DNA of 64,000 nt. Origin: Vibrio stylophorae (GTDB lineage Bacteria > Pseudomonadota > Gammaproteobacteria > Enterobacterales > Vibrionaceae). Below, in pieces: positions 36,066-45,033 of this stretch. Location of the stretch: the NCBI RefSeq assembly GCF_921293875.1, contig NZ_CAKLDI010000001.1, forward strand, positions 2,171,915 to 2,235,914, given 5' to 3'. The notes below the pieces were generated by a model, which was given only the letters and a program-made list of their open reading frames with translations, was not told the origin of the DNA and ran no database searches. A program made the position numbers and the translations under genes. Numbering within the stretch: the first letter of the stretch is position 1; every line of letters starts with the position of its first letter.

Positions 36066-36620
36066 ATGGAACACTATTTGGTTATTACTGCCATGGGCCA
36101 CGATCGCCCAGGTATCAGCAACATCATTATGCACCATGTCACTGAGTGTGGCTGCAACATTATTGATAGCCGAATCGCTCAGTTTGGCAGTGAATTTACA
36201 CTGATCATGCTGCTCAGTGGCAATGCCAACGCCATTACCCAAGTTGAAACCACCTTACCGGAACAATCTGCCCTTCACGATCTGCTCACCGTGATGAAGC
36301 GAACTCAGCGCCACCGCCCAAAACAAAGTGTGTATCGTGCAGAGATTCGTGTGCAAGTGGATGACACCGCCGGCATCTTAGATCAATACACCTACTTTCT
36401 TGCCAGTCGTGATATCGACATCGCCAGCTTAAGCGCCCACACCACAGAGGCGTGCGATGACGAGCACCTTGCCCAGCTTCATATTCATATCAGTGCCAAC
36501 CTGCCGCTCAGTGCAAAACGTGCGGATGTTGAGCAGGACTTCTCCGCACTGTGTGATGATTTACTGGCACGCGGCGAGATTGAATTTTTAGACCAGCCAC
36601 AAAAGGACATCATGGAATGA
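36066..36620 (+). CDS. gcvR: GcvR, glycine cleavage repressor with two ACT domains
   Basis: 184 residues: ACT domain 1 from residue 3 (HYLVITAMGHDRPGISNIIM) and ACT domain 2 from about 90 (YRAEIRVQVDDTAGILDQYT). In E. coli GcvR binds GcvA and blocks activation of the gcv operon when glycine is low. It overlaps bcp by four bases, as in E. coli. Confidence 0.92.
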   Translation: MEHYLVITAMGHDRPGISNIIMHHVTECGCNIIDSRIAQFGSEFTLIMLLSGNANAITQVETTLPEQSALHDLLTVMKRTQRHRPKQSVYRAEIRVQVDDTAGILDQYTYFLASRDIDIASLSAHTTEACDDEHLAQLHIHISANLPLSAKRADVEQDFSALCDDLLARGEIEFLDQPQKDIME

Positions 36621-37084
36621 ATACATTAACCGCAGGTACCACTGCGCCTGATTTCTCTTTGCTCAATCAAGATGGTGAAACCATCAGCCTTAGCCAATTT
36701 GCGGGCAAAAAGGTGCTCCTCTACTTTTATCCTAAAGCCATGACCCCAGGCTGCACCGTGCAAGCTTGCGGTCTGCGTGATAGCAAATCAGAGCTCGACC
36801 AACATAATGTCGTGGTACTGGGTGTCAGCATCGATCCGGTCAAACGCTTGCCAAAATTTATTGAACGCGATCAGCTGAACTTCACCCTTTTGTCCGATGA
36901 GGATCATCAGGTTGCCGAGCAATATGGCGTGTGGGGCGAAAAGAAATTCATGGGTAAGGTTTATGATGGCTTACATCGCATCAGCTTTTTGATTGATGAG
37001 CAAGGCACCATCATGCATGTCTTTGATAAATTTAAGACCAAAGATCATCACCAAGTGGTGCTTGATTTTCTCAACCAGCTTTAA
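36617..37084 (+). CDS. bcp: Bcp, thiol peroxidase (peroxiredoxin Q)
   Basis: 155 residues with peroxidatic Cys46 in AMTPGCTVQACGLRD and resolving Cys51, the atypical 2-Cys arrangement. It reduces hydroperoxides using thioredoxin. Translationally coupled to gcvR and followed by a terminator. Confidence 0.95.
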   Translation: MNTLTAGTTAPDFSLLNQDGETISLSQFAGKKVLLYFYPKAMTPGCTVQACGLRDSKSELDQHNVVVLGVSIDPVKRLPKFIERDQLNFTLLSDEDHQVAEQYGVWGEKKFMGKVYDGLHRISFLIDEQGTIMHVFDKFKTKDHHQVVLDFLNQL

Positions 37085-37095
37085 GTGCGATGGAT

Positions 37096-37127
37096 TCAAA
37101 AAAAGCCTTCTATGAAGGCTTTTTTTA
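37096..37127. terminator. Terminator between bcp and perM
   Basis: AAAAAAAGCCTTC, TAT loop, GAAGGCTTTTTTT. Confidence 0.87.
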
Positions 37128-37158
37128 TACCAGCGATTAAACTTGCGCCAGTCAAACG

Positions 37159-38232
37159 CTAAACATCAACATCATGATGCGGCTCCGCTGGCGTTGGTAA
37201 TGCGCCCCATACCGCTTTGACTAAGGTCGCCAGTGGAATGGCAAAAAACACGCCCCAAAAACCCCAAAGTCCACCAAAAACCAAAACTGCAACAATGATC
37301 CAGACCGGATGCAAATTCACCGCCTCAGAAAAGAGCACTGGCACCAACACATTGCCATCCAAAGCTTGAATAATGCCGTAGGCGATCATTAGCCACCAAA
37401 AATCTGGCCCCAATCCCCACTGAAAAAGTCCCACCATGGCGATAGGAACAGTCACCACCGCCGCGCCAATATATGGAATCAAAACCGATAGCCCAACCAA
37501 CACAGCAAGCAGTAGGGCGTAGCGCAGATCAAGCAGCGCAAAGGTGACATAGCTGGCGATGCCAACAATTAAAATTTCCACCACCTTGCCGCGAATATAA
37601 TTCGAGATTTGCTGGTTCATCTCCAACCAAACTTGCGTGGCTAAGCGTCGATTTCGCGGCAGTAGACCCGCCGCAGTTTGCAGCATCTCTTTTTTATCTT
37701 TGAGCAAAAAGAACACCAACAGCGGCACTAAAATCAGATACACCGCCAAGGTTGCCAAACTAATCAAGGATGCCAGTGAGCCTTTCACCACAGACTCCCC
37801 CATCTCCAAGGCTTTCACCCGCATCGAGGCCATCAATGCATCCACCAGTGCGGGATCGATCACTTCAGGATAACGATCCGGTAGATTGGTCGCGTAAACT
37901 TGAAAGCGACTAAACATGGTCGGAATATCACTGGTTAAATTAGCAATTTGGCTAGTAATGGTCGGTAATAAACCGCCAAGGGCGATCACCATCAACCCAC
38001 TAAAAAGCAGTAGGATCACAGTTGCCGATAGAGAGCGAGACAAGCCCACACGGCACAATTTACTCACCGGCCACTCCAATAAATAGGCCATCACAATGGC
38101 CACCAAAAGCGGCGCAAGCAGTGCACCAAAGAAATAAAGGACCACACCGCCCATCAGCAAAATACCAACCAACGCCACCGCATCTGGATCGGAAAAACGT
38201 CGTTGGTACCAGCGATTCAACATCTCAATCAT
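37159..38232 (-). CDS. perM: PerM (YfgO), AI-2E family membrane protein
   Basis: ATG 38232 gives MIEMLNRWYQRRFSDPDAVA, the family N-terminus, and 357 residues; the open frame reaches 38271. About seven to eight hydrophobic helices and an amphipathic central region, with the conserved LSVLIPYIGAAVVTVPIA segment, fit the AI-2E/PerM family. Substrate in this lineage unknown. It is convergent with bcp and divergent from bepA, as in E. coli. A loose inverted repeat (TCACTTC/GAAGTGA, 38272-38298) lies in the 260-base gap. Confidence 0.9.
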   Translation of the reverse strand: MIEMLNRWYQRRFSDPDAVALVGILLMGGVVLYFFGALLAPLLVAIVMAYLLEWPVSKLCRVGLSRSLSATVILLLFSGLMVIALGGLLPTITSQIANLTSDIPTMFSRFQVYATNLPDRYPEVIDPALVDALMASMRVKALEMGESVVKGSLASLISLATLAVYLILVPLLVFFLLKDKKEMLQTAAGLLPRNRRLATQVWLEMNQQISNYIRGKVVEILIVGIASYVTFALLDLRYALLLAVLVGLSVLIPYIGAAVVTVPIAMVGLFQWGLGPDFWWLMIAYGIIQALDGNVLVPVLFSEAVNLHPVWIIVAVLVFGGLWGFWGVFFAIPLATLVKAVWGALPTPAEPHHDVDV

Positions 38233-38492
38233 AAATGGCCTATCCTCTGGTCGTTTATTATTGAAAATCAATCACTTCATACTAACCTAAGGAAGTGAAT
38301 GAAAAACAGTCAATGGATAAATCTTTTCACAATATTTTAACCTATTTACTGCTATGTCAGTGGCAAATCCCTGATACACAGCGCAAATTGCACTTTGTCA
38401 CTGACTAGAGAATGATGGAAAAGCGTGGTAAAAATGAAACCTTATTCAGGTTTTCTGGTCTTTATTGATACTCAATCGCTCGCTGGATCGCT

Positions 38493-39950
38493 ATGCGCAC
38501 TACTTTTTTCCGCTCATTGAAGATGACACTGCTCAGTACCACACTGGCTATGCTGCCAGCGATGGGCCAAGCCAATAATCTGCCCGATATGGGAACCACA
38601 GCTGCGGCCACACTCTCCATTGAAATGGAGAGTCAATATGGCGATGCCTATATGCGTATGCTGCGCGCCAGCCGCCCTATCATTAGCGATCCCGTACTAC
38701 AAAGCTATATCAATGATCTTGGCAATCAATTGGTTGCCAATGCGAGCGATGTCAAAACGCCCTTTACTTTCTTTTTAATTCGCAATTCTGAAGTCAACGC
38801 CTTTGCTTTTTTTGGCGGCTATGTGGGGTTACATACTGGACTGTTTTTACATGCCCAAGATGAAAGCGAATTGGCCTCAGTCATGGCGCACGAAATTGCT
38901 CACGTTACTCAGCGCCACCTAGCGCGCAGTATGGAGGAACAAGCCAAGCGCTCTCCCGCAGCACTGGCAGCAATGATTGGTAGTTTGCTCTTAGCAGCGG
39001 CATCGCCTGAAGCGGGTATTGCCGCCATCCATGCAACCACGGCAGCCAATATGCAAGGGCAAATCAACTACACCCGTAGTAATGAGCAAGAAGCCGATCG
39101 CGTGGGCATTGAAACCCTGTATCGCAGCGGCTTTGACCCTTACGGCATGCCTAACTTTTTCGGACGTCTAGCCGATCAGTTCCGTTATGTCAGCAAACCG
39201 CCGGCCATGCTACTGACTCACCCCTTACCTGAGTCACGCATTACCGACTCACGTTTGCGTGCCGAGCAATACCCAAGACAACTCGATCAAAACCATCTTG
39301 CCTTTCATTTAGCCAAGGCTCGGGTGATTGCCCGCTTTAGTGGCTTACAAGCGCAGCAAAGTCGAGATTGGTTTATTCGCCGACAAGCCAAAGCGCAGGG
39401 CGTATTTGCAGATAGTTTGCAATATGGTCTGGCCATCGTTGCGTTGGATCAGCACCAATATCAGCAGGCGCAAACATTACTCAATCCGCTATTGAAGAAA
39501 TCTCCCAACAATCGCTTCTATCTCGATGTCGCCACAGATATTGACTTAGGCTTAAAACGTTATGATATCGCGGCGAAACGCCTTGAAAATGCACTAAAAC
39601 TTGCGCCTGACAACGCAGTGCTTGAGCTCAACTTGGCCAATGTATATCTCAATAGCAAACAGTACGCACCTGCCATTCGATTATTGCAGCGCTATACCCA
39701 CCAGCGTCCCAATGAAACCGTGGGCTGGAATTTACTCGCGCAGGCCTATGCTAATCATCAACAACTGGCCGAAAGTTATGCTGCGCAGGGTGAAGTGATG
39801 GCGCTTCGCGGCCAATGGCAAAAAGCCATCAACCGATATATTGAGGCCAGTCGCATTAGTGAGCTGGGTAGCTTAAATCAAGCCAGATTTGATGCGCGAA
39901 TTGACCAGCTTCGGCGTGAACAAGTGCGATTTAATGCGCTAAGAAACTAA
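38493..39950 (+). CDS. bepA: BepA, periplasmic M48 metalloprotease/chaperone
   Basis: 485 residues. Signal peptide ending near GQA, then the M48 protease domain with HEIAH (His133, Glu134, His137) and the third ligand in NEQEADRVG, and C-terminal TPRs (about 310-470, for example YDIAAKRLENALKLAPDNAV). BepA helps LptD and other beta-barrels mature at the BAM complex and degrades stalled ones. Next gene yfgD follows as in E. coli. Confidence 0.93.
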   Translation: MRTTFFRSLKMTLLSTTLAMLPAMGQANNLPDMGTTAAATLSIEMESQYGDAYMRMLRASRPIISDPVLQSYINDLGNQLVANASDVKTPFTFFLIRNSEVNAFAFFGGYVGLHTGLFLHAQDESELASVMAHEIAHVTQRHLARSMEEQAKRSPAALAAMIGSLLLAAASPEAGIAAIHATTAANMQGQINYTRSNEQEADRVGIETLYRSGFDPYGMPNFFGRLADQFRYVSKPPAMLLTHPLPESRITDSRLRAEQYPRQLDQNHLAFHLAKARVIARFSGLQAQQSRDWFIRRQAKAQGVFADSLQYGLAIVALDQHQYQQAQTLLNPLLKKSPNNRFYLDVATDIDLGLKRYDIAAKRLENALKLAPDNAVLELNLANVYLNSKQYAPAIRLLQRYTHQRPNETVGWNLLAQAYANHQQLAESYAAQGEVMALRGQWQKAINRYIEASRISELGSLNQARFDARIDQLRREQVRFNALRN

Positions 39951-40003
39951 ATCTAAATACAACCCGTTCCAACAACAATAAAACAGCTCAAAGGACACGA
40001 TTG

Positions 40004-40351
40004 ATGACTCAGATTTACCACAACCCTCGCTGCTCAAAGAGCCGTGAAACATTGGCGCTTTTACAGGAGCATCACATTGAGGTAGAAGAGATTCGCTATC
40101 TCGATACGCCGCCGACAGCAGCAACCATTGAGTCGCTACTCAAAGCCTTGGGATTTGACTCAGCACGCCAACTAATGCGCCAAAAAGAAGAGCTCTACAA
40201 AACGCTCAACTTAGCAAACGAGCAAAATGAAGATGCCTTAATTGCCGCCATGATTGCCAATCCAAAATTGATTGAGCGCCCGATTGTGGTTCATGGTGAA
40301 AAAGCGGCCATTGGTCGCCCACCCGCGCAAGTATTGGCACTTTTTGCTTAA
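40004..40351 (+). CDS. YfgD, glutaredoxin-type arsenate reductase family protein
   Basis: ATG 40004 with AAGGA upstream gives MTQIYHNPRCSKSRETLALL, 115 residues. The Cys10-centred motif RCSKSRETL and the three arginines in LMRQKEEL, ERPIVV and IGRPP match ArsC-family arsenate reductases of the glutaredoxin type. It sits after bepA, the conserved yfgD position, so it is core rather than part of the ars island. Arsenate activity is plausible but not proved for YfgD. Confidence 0.85.
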   Translation: MTQIYHNPRCSKSRETLALLQEHHIEVEEIRYLDTPPTAATIESLLKALGFDSARQLMRQKEELYKTLNLANEQNEDALIAAMIANPKLIERPIVVHGEKAAIGRPPAQVLALFA

Positions 40352-40745
40352 GGATCAGAATAAGCACAAGCGCGAAGGTCAAAACCTCGCGCTCTATAGC
40401 CAACTGCTACTCATGCTCTGGGTTGGTAGTTGGCATCTATGGCTCAGCCCACATCCGCATTTCTCACCACTCATCATCACCACACTTTGGCTATTACCGC
40501 TTGCGCTGCCGCTTTATGCTATTGGCAAACGACAGGTCAAAGCCCTGCAATATAATGGCTTTCTGTTGATGATCTACGTTATCCACGGCGCCACACTCTT
40601 GCTCTCAAATAATGAATGGCAATTGGCTGCCATAGAGCTCATATTAACGCTGCTGTGCTTTTCCACGCAGGTCATGATGATTCGCCGCTGGCACCCACCA
40701 ACCCAAAAGAAAGATAAAAAAGCTGAAATAGACAATCAGCGCTAA
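40344..40745 (+). CDS. DUF2069 inner-membrane protein
   Basis: The start is uncertain. The open frame runs from 40272 inside yfgD; no ATG is well placed. The most plausible start is the TTG at 40344 overlapping the yfgD stop (133 residues), since ATG 40413 would cut the first membrane helix. Four hydrophobic segments (LLLMLWVGSWHLWL, LIITTLWLLPLALPLYAI and two more) fit DUF2069, which follows yfgD in vibrios. Its stop overlaps that of convergent hda by three bases. Function unknown. Confidence 0.7.
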   Translation: MLKDQNKHKREGQNLALYSQLLLMLWVGSWHLWLSPHPHFSPLIITTLWLLPLALPLYAIGKRQVKALQYNGFLLMIYVIHGATLLLSNNEWQLAAIELILTLLCFSTQVMMIRRWHPPTQKKDKKAEIDNQR

Positions 40746-41443
40746 AGTGAGAGCGCGGATTTTACGAAGGGAATCGTCAGCTTACGCTTGGCTTCAATCG
40801 AAGCAAGATCAAGCTGATCAAGGGTTTCAAACAGGGTTCGCATATCGCGGCTTAAACGCTTCAGCAAGAATTGCCCCACCTCATCGGTCAGCTCAAAACC
40901 ACGCAAATGAGCGCGATGCTGCATGGCCGCCAATTTTTCACTATCAGAGAGCGGCGCCAATTTATAATTGGTGCTCCAATCTAAGCGTGAAATCAGATCA
41001 GGGAGCGCTAGCCCCAAATGTTTGGGCGATTGCCGTCCTGAAACAAGCAAATGAGCACGACGCTTTTCCACTATACGATTATAGAGATCGAAAATCGCCT
41101 CTTCCCACACACTCTCACCAGCAATGGCATCGATATTATCCAGACAGACCAAGGACAGATTTTCCAGACCATCTAAAATCGAGGGCGATAATTGTGCGTA
41201 TTTTTCAAGGGGAATATAGCTTGCTTGACGGTCGGCTTGCGTTGCCTGTGCACAGGCTGCGTGCAAAAGATGAGTTCGACCTGCACCCTGCGGGCCAAAA
41301 AGATAAAGTAATGGATTACCAGAGCCAGATGCACAGGCTTGAACCGCATCGATCACGGTTTGGTTTTGCGCTGCATAGAAACTGGCAAAGGTTTCATCGT
41401 CAGGCAGAAGAACATTCAAAGAAAGCTGTGCGTGTTTGGTCAA
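40742..41443 (-). CDS. hda: Hda, regulatory inactivator of DnaA
   Basis: 233 residues beginning at a TTG codon (complement of 41441-41443); no ATG is available upstream in frame. The N-terminal AQLSLNV is the beta-clamp-binding motif, followed by AAA+ elements: Walker A GPQGAGRTH, Walker B VCLDNID, and sensor 2 RLSRDMRTLFETL. Hda with the clamp triggers ATP hydrolysis by DnaA after initiation. E. coli hda also uses a non-ATG start (CTG), so the weak start looks conserved as a way to keep Hda low. Confidence 0.93.
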   Translation of the reverse strand: MTKHAQLSLNVLLPDDETFASFYAAQNQTVIDAVQACASGSGNPLLYLFGPQGAGRTHLLHAACAQATQADRQASYIPLEKYAQLSPSILDGLENLSLVCLDNIDAIAGESVWEEAIFDLYNRIVEKRRAHLLVSGRQSPKHLGLALPDLISRLDWSTNYKLAPLSDSEKLAAMQHRAHLRGFELTDEVGQFLLKRLSRDMRTLFETLDQLDLASIEAKRKLTIPFVKSALSL

Positions 41444-41540
41444 GCTTATCCATCCATTGGTATAAGATGCAGCATTAAGGCCATATTATCATGACCTCAG
41501 CAGTGAGAGAACTCACTGCTGATTGGTTCTATCGTGAAGA

Positions 41541-42725
41541 TCACGAATCTTGATTTGGTTGCCAGAAATATCCCATTGTCGGAGTCACAACCTCTGGCTT
41601 TTGAACCGCTTGAACTGGCGTTTCAGTTGCCGAGTCAGCCTTGTATTGCATCTTATCAACCGTGGTAAGCGCTTGTTCTGGATCTTTTTTGGGCGTTGTT
41701 ACGACCACTGCAGGCGCTTTCGGTAACGCTTTTTTCTGCACGCGACCATCATTGAGCAGATCTTGATAAAACTGATCTTCACCGCTTAAAAGCTTCAGCT
41801 CCACATCAGCATAATCCCCTGTGATATTGCGCAGTTTCACTTGCGCCACACTGGTTAAGCTTTTTAACATGCGCTCAAGCTCAAAGTAATCTTTGCTGTT
41901 ATGAATTTGATACACTCGCAGCGCAAGCCCTGTGCTTTGCGTCGCTTGAGGATCAATCTCTTTTGGTGCGTTTAACTTGGCATGATATTGCACCACTTGG
42001 GTAAAGACATCAGCCAAAGCGCCATCAGCACCAACCATGCCTTGACCACTGATCGATGCCGACTGCCCACCCATGCGAGATGCTGGCATATTCCAAAGTT
42101 GCCATTGTGCCTGCAGCGGCTGATGGCCTGCTTGGCGCGCCTTGATCACCAAGACAGATTTGGCCTGATAACGCTCACTAGCCGTAGCGATAGGCTGACT
42201 AAAGCCGCCCCAAATATCAGGCACCGAGATCGCCATAGCATCATCCAAATCACCAATAGGCATTTGCACAGGCACAGCTAAATGTTGCGCAGCTTGACGC
42301 AGCAGTTGATCATAATCGCTGCTGTCTTGATCCCAAATGATTCGGCGCTCGCTGCCATTATCCACTACCAGCCAGACCAACACAGGTGCGCGCACGCCGC
42401 CCCAATAACCTTGCTTAGTTTCTTTGAGCAGTGTATCAAGCTGACTCGCGCTATAACCAAATTGCCAAATCACTTGCGCTTCACGCTGATCAGAGCTGCT
42501 ACTCGCAAGATAATTTTCAGGCGTTGCTAAGGCTTTTTTCACCAGTGGCTGCTCGACAATGGCTCGATCGCCGGTTAATTGAACCAATACTTGCGCCAAG
42601 CCTTGGCTCAATAGCGCCGAATTTGCTTCCCTTTCGGTGCTACTCAACTGAGTTCGATATTCATTTGCCGCGAGACATTGAGCGCTTACAAGCAACAACA
42701 ACGCGACCCAAATTTGTTTCCACAT
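41541..42725 (-). CDS. DUF2066 exported protein
   Basis: ATG 42725 gives MWKQIWVALLLLVSAQCLA, a Sec signal, and 394 residues; an upstream in-frame start at 42761 would run through the uraA terminator. The N-terminal domain (NSALLSQGLAQVLVQLTGDR) and VRAPVLVWLVVDN are typical of DUF2066, a periplasmic family found between hda and uraA in vibrios. The C-terminal 70 residues are low-complexity and Lys/Pro/Val-rich. Function unknown. Only about 97 bases separate it from hda. Confidence 0.8.
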   Translation of the reverse strand: MWKQIWVALLLLVSAQCLAANEYRTQLSSTEREANSALLSQGLAQVLVQLTGDRAIVEQPLVKKALATPENYLASSSSDQREAQVIWQFGYSASQLDTLLKETKQGYWGGVRAPVLVWLVVDNGSERRIIWDQDSSDYDQLLRQAAQHLAVPVQMPIGDLDDAMAISVPDIWGGFSQPIATASERYQAKSVLVIKARQAGHQPLQAQWQLWNMPASRMGGQSASISGQGMVGADGALADVFTQVVQYHAKLNAPKEIDPQATQSTGLALRVYQIHNSKDYFELERMLKSLTSVAQVKLRNITGDYADVELKLLSGEDQFYQDLLNDGRVQKKALPKAPAVVVTTPKKDPEQALTTVDKMQYKADSATETPVQAVQKPEVVTPTMGYFWQPNQDS

Positions 42726-42741
42726 ATGCAAACCACTGGAT

Positions 42742-42774
42742 AAAAAAAATCGCCCGATCATAAAATGATCGAGC
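42742..42774 (-). terminator. Terminator of uraA
   Basis: On the minus strand TCGCTCGATCAT, TTT loop, ATGATCGGGCGA and eight T. The DUF2066 start codon lies 17 bases further on. Confidence 0.82.
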
Positions 42775-42802
42775 GACTCTCAGCAACTATTATGCGAGAT
42801 TT

Positions 42803-44131
42803 TTACTCAGGCTTCGATTTAGGTAACAGTAGATTGAGCAAAATACCAACAATTGAACACAGTGCGATACCTTGAAGCGCGAAATTACGCGGCTTTTCTA
42901 GGTTGGCACAAGCTTCAACCATATTCGATGCAAGCGGTGTTTGCTTACATAGCTCAAGCATTTCTGCTGCAGGACCGCCCACAGAAATGTTAATCGCCAT
43001 ACCACCGATACCAAAAATTAGAATCACAGATACGATACATAGGTTACGCGCATCATTCAGATCCACTTTATGGCGAACCAAGGTGTTCATCCCCACCACA
43101 GCAATCGAACCAAAGAGCAGGGTCATAATACCGCCCATCACCACAGTTGGAATGGTTTGCAGGAACACACCCAATGGCGCAGTGAAAGAAACCAAGATGG
43201 CAATCACTGCCGCCCAAGTCATGATCACTGGGTTAAAGGCTTTGGTTAGCATCACCGCACCCGTTACCTCTGAGTAAGTGGTATTTGGTGGACCACCAAA
43301 TGCAGCTGCGGCCATAGTCGCTAGGCCATCACCCAACATGGTACGGTGCAGACCTGGCTTTTTCAGATAGTCTTTACCGGTTACTGAGCTAATCGCCAAA
43401 ATATCACCGATATGTTCAATCGCAGGTGCAATCGCCACTGGCAAAATGAATAAAATCGCTTCCCAGTTAAAACTTGGCGCCGTGAAGTTTGGCATCGCAA
43501 ACCATGGCACATTGGCAAATTTAGAGAAATCAACCAAACCAAAGTAAAGCGATAGGCTATAACCGACAGTGATACCTGCCAAAATAGGAATCAAACGGAA
43601 AATACCGCGACCTAAAATGGCCACCAACAAGGTGGTGGTCAAGGTTGAAATTGAGATAAAGAGCGCGGTGCTTGGATCAACCACTTGCTCACCACTCAAT
43701 ACGCCCATGGCTTGGCTAACAGCAACAGGCGCAAGGTTCAAACCAATCACCATAATCACTGGGCCAACCACGACAGGTGGCAAATAGCGATGTAGCATGC
43801 CCACGCCACGCCATTTCACTAGCGCACTCAAAACAAGATAGAGGCCACCCGCAGCAATCAAGCCGCCAAGGGTATCAGCCACACCCCAGTTACCAATACC
43901 GGCACTGATTGGCGCAATAAACGCAAAAGATGAAGCCAAAAATACCGGCACTTGGCGTTTGGTGCAAAATTGGAAAATAAGGGTACCAATACCAGCAGTA
44001 AAAAAGGCCACATTGGGGTCAAGACCAGTAATGAGTGGGACTAGCACCAGTGCACCAAATGCGACGAATAGCATCTGACCGCCGGTGAGCGCATCTCGAG
44101 CCACAGATTGCAGGGTTCGAGCCTGAGTCAT
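42803..44131 (-). CDS. uraA: UraA, uracil:proton symporter (NCS2)
   Basis: 442 residues with about fourteen membrane segments. Family motifs include GALVLVPLITGLDPNVAFFT, ASSFAFIAPI and the substrate-site stretch AIEHIGDILAIS plus GGPPNTTYSE. It imports uracil; upp lies directly upstream (87 bases) on the same strand and converts the uracil to UMP. ATG 44131 follows AAGGAGA. Confidence 0.95.
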   Translation of the reverse strand: MTQARTLQSVARDALTGGQMLFVAFGALVLVPLITGLDPNVAFFTAGIGTLIFQFCTKRQVPVFLASSFAFIAPISAGIGNWGVADTLGGLIAAGGLYLVLSALVKWRGVGMLHRYLPPVVVGPVIMVIGLNLAPVAVSQAMGVLSGEQVVDPSTALFISISTLTTTLLVAILGRGIFRLIPILAGITVGYSLSLYFGLVDFSKFANVPWFAMPNFTAPSFNWEAILFILPVAIAPAIEHIGDILAISSVTGKDYLKKPGLHRTMLGDGLATMAAAAFGGPPNTTYSEVTGAVMLTKAFNPVIMTWAAVIAILVSFTAPLGVFLQTIPTVVMGGIMTLLFGSIAVVGMNTLVRHKVDLNDARNLCIVSVILIFGIGGMAINISVGGPAAEMLELCKQTPLASNMVEACANLEKPRNFALQGIALCSIVGILLNLLLPKSKPE

Positions 44132-44183
44132 GGGGGGTTCTCCTTGTAACAGCTAAGTTAGCTTGTGAATGATTTTTTCCTGA

Positions 44184-44213
44184 AAAAAACCGGCTAACGC
44201 CGGTTTTTTAAAA
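44184..44213 (-). terminator. Hairpin between upp and uraA
   Basis: AAAAAACCGGC, TAAC loop, GCCGGTTTTTTAAAAAA. In the minus direction it may attenuate uraA expression relative to upp. Confidence 0.78.
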
Positions 44214-44217
44214 AATA

Positions 44218-44844
44218 TTATTTTGTGCCAAAAATCTTATCGCCGGCGTCGCCTAGACCCGGAATAATGTAGCCCTTGTCGTTCAGGCGTTGATCAATAG
44301 CAGCGGTATATAGCTCCACATCTGGGTGCGCTTTTTCAAGCGCGGCAATCCCTTCAGGCGCAGCCACGAGTACCAATACCTTGATATGCTCACAACCATT
44401 TTCTTTAAGCAGATCGATAGTTGCGATCATTGAACCACCTGTTGCCAACATTGGGTCAACCACCAAAGCCACACGCTCTTCAATGCTTGGCGCAAGCTTG
44501 TGGAAATAAGGCACTGGCTCAAGGGTTTCTTCATCGCGGTAGATACCCACCACGCTGATACGTGCACTTGGAATATGCTCTAGCACACCATCCATCATGC
44601 CTAGACCAGCACGAAGAATTGGCACAACCGTTACTTTTTTACCTTTGATTTGATCCACTTCCACAGGACCATTCCAACCGTCGATGGTTACTTTCTCAAG
44701 TTCAAAATCAGCGGTTGCTTCGTAGGTCAGCAAGCTACCGACCTCGGTTGCAAGTTCACGAAAACGCTTAGTACTGATATCCCCTTCGCGCATCAGACCA
44801 ATCTTGTGTTTCACCAACGGGTGTTTCACTTCAACAATTTTCAT
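44218..44844 (-). CDS. upp: Upp, uracil phosphoribosyltransferase
   Basis: 208 residues, the usual length. The PRPP-binding loop is [11 protein letters not shown] and the uracil site near the end is YIIGLGDAGD-like ([15 protein letters not shown]). It makes UMP from uracil and PRPP in pyrimidine salvage. Divergent from purM, as in E. coli. Confidence 0.96.
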   Translation of the reverse strand: MKIVEVKHPLVKHKIGLMREGDISTKRFRELATEVGSLLTYEATADFELEKVTIDGWNGPVEVDQIKGKKVTVVPILRAGLGMMDGVLEHIPSARISVVGIYRDEETLEPVPYFHKLAPSIEERVALVVDPMLATGGSMIATIDLLKENGCEHIKVLVLVAAPEGIAALEKAHPDVELYTAAIDQRLNDKGYIIPGLGDAGDKIFGTK

Positions 44845-44953
44845 TATGTAACTCCAACCAGCAAATAAACCGCCGCATTATAACCTAAACATTCAGCTGA
44901 TATACAAGCATTTGTAGCAGAAAATCAGCACGAACCATCAACAAGTTGATTTC

Positions 44954-44969
44954 ACGCAAACGATTTCCT
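44954..44969. promoter_or_regulatory. PurR operator upstream of purM
   Basis: ACGCAAACGATTTCCT agrees with the PurR consensus ANGCAANCGNTTNCNT at every fixed position. A TAGAAT -10 box lies at 44988-44993, so bound PurR would cover the -35 region of purMN. Confidence 0.82.
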
Positions 44970-45033
44970 TTGCTTTGCAACTGCTGTTAGAATAGCGCCG
45001 CTTTTTCGACTCTAACCATGGTGGGATACTTAA

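Noticed and set aside
40747-41478. 243-codon ORF antisense to hda, longer than hda itself
   Set aside because: Hda is identified by clear AAA+ motifs in the opposite frame; the antisense frame is a shadow with no recognisable domain.
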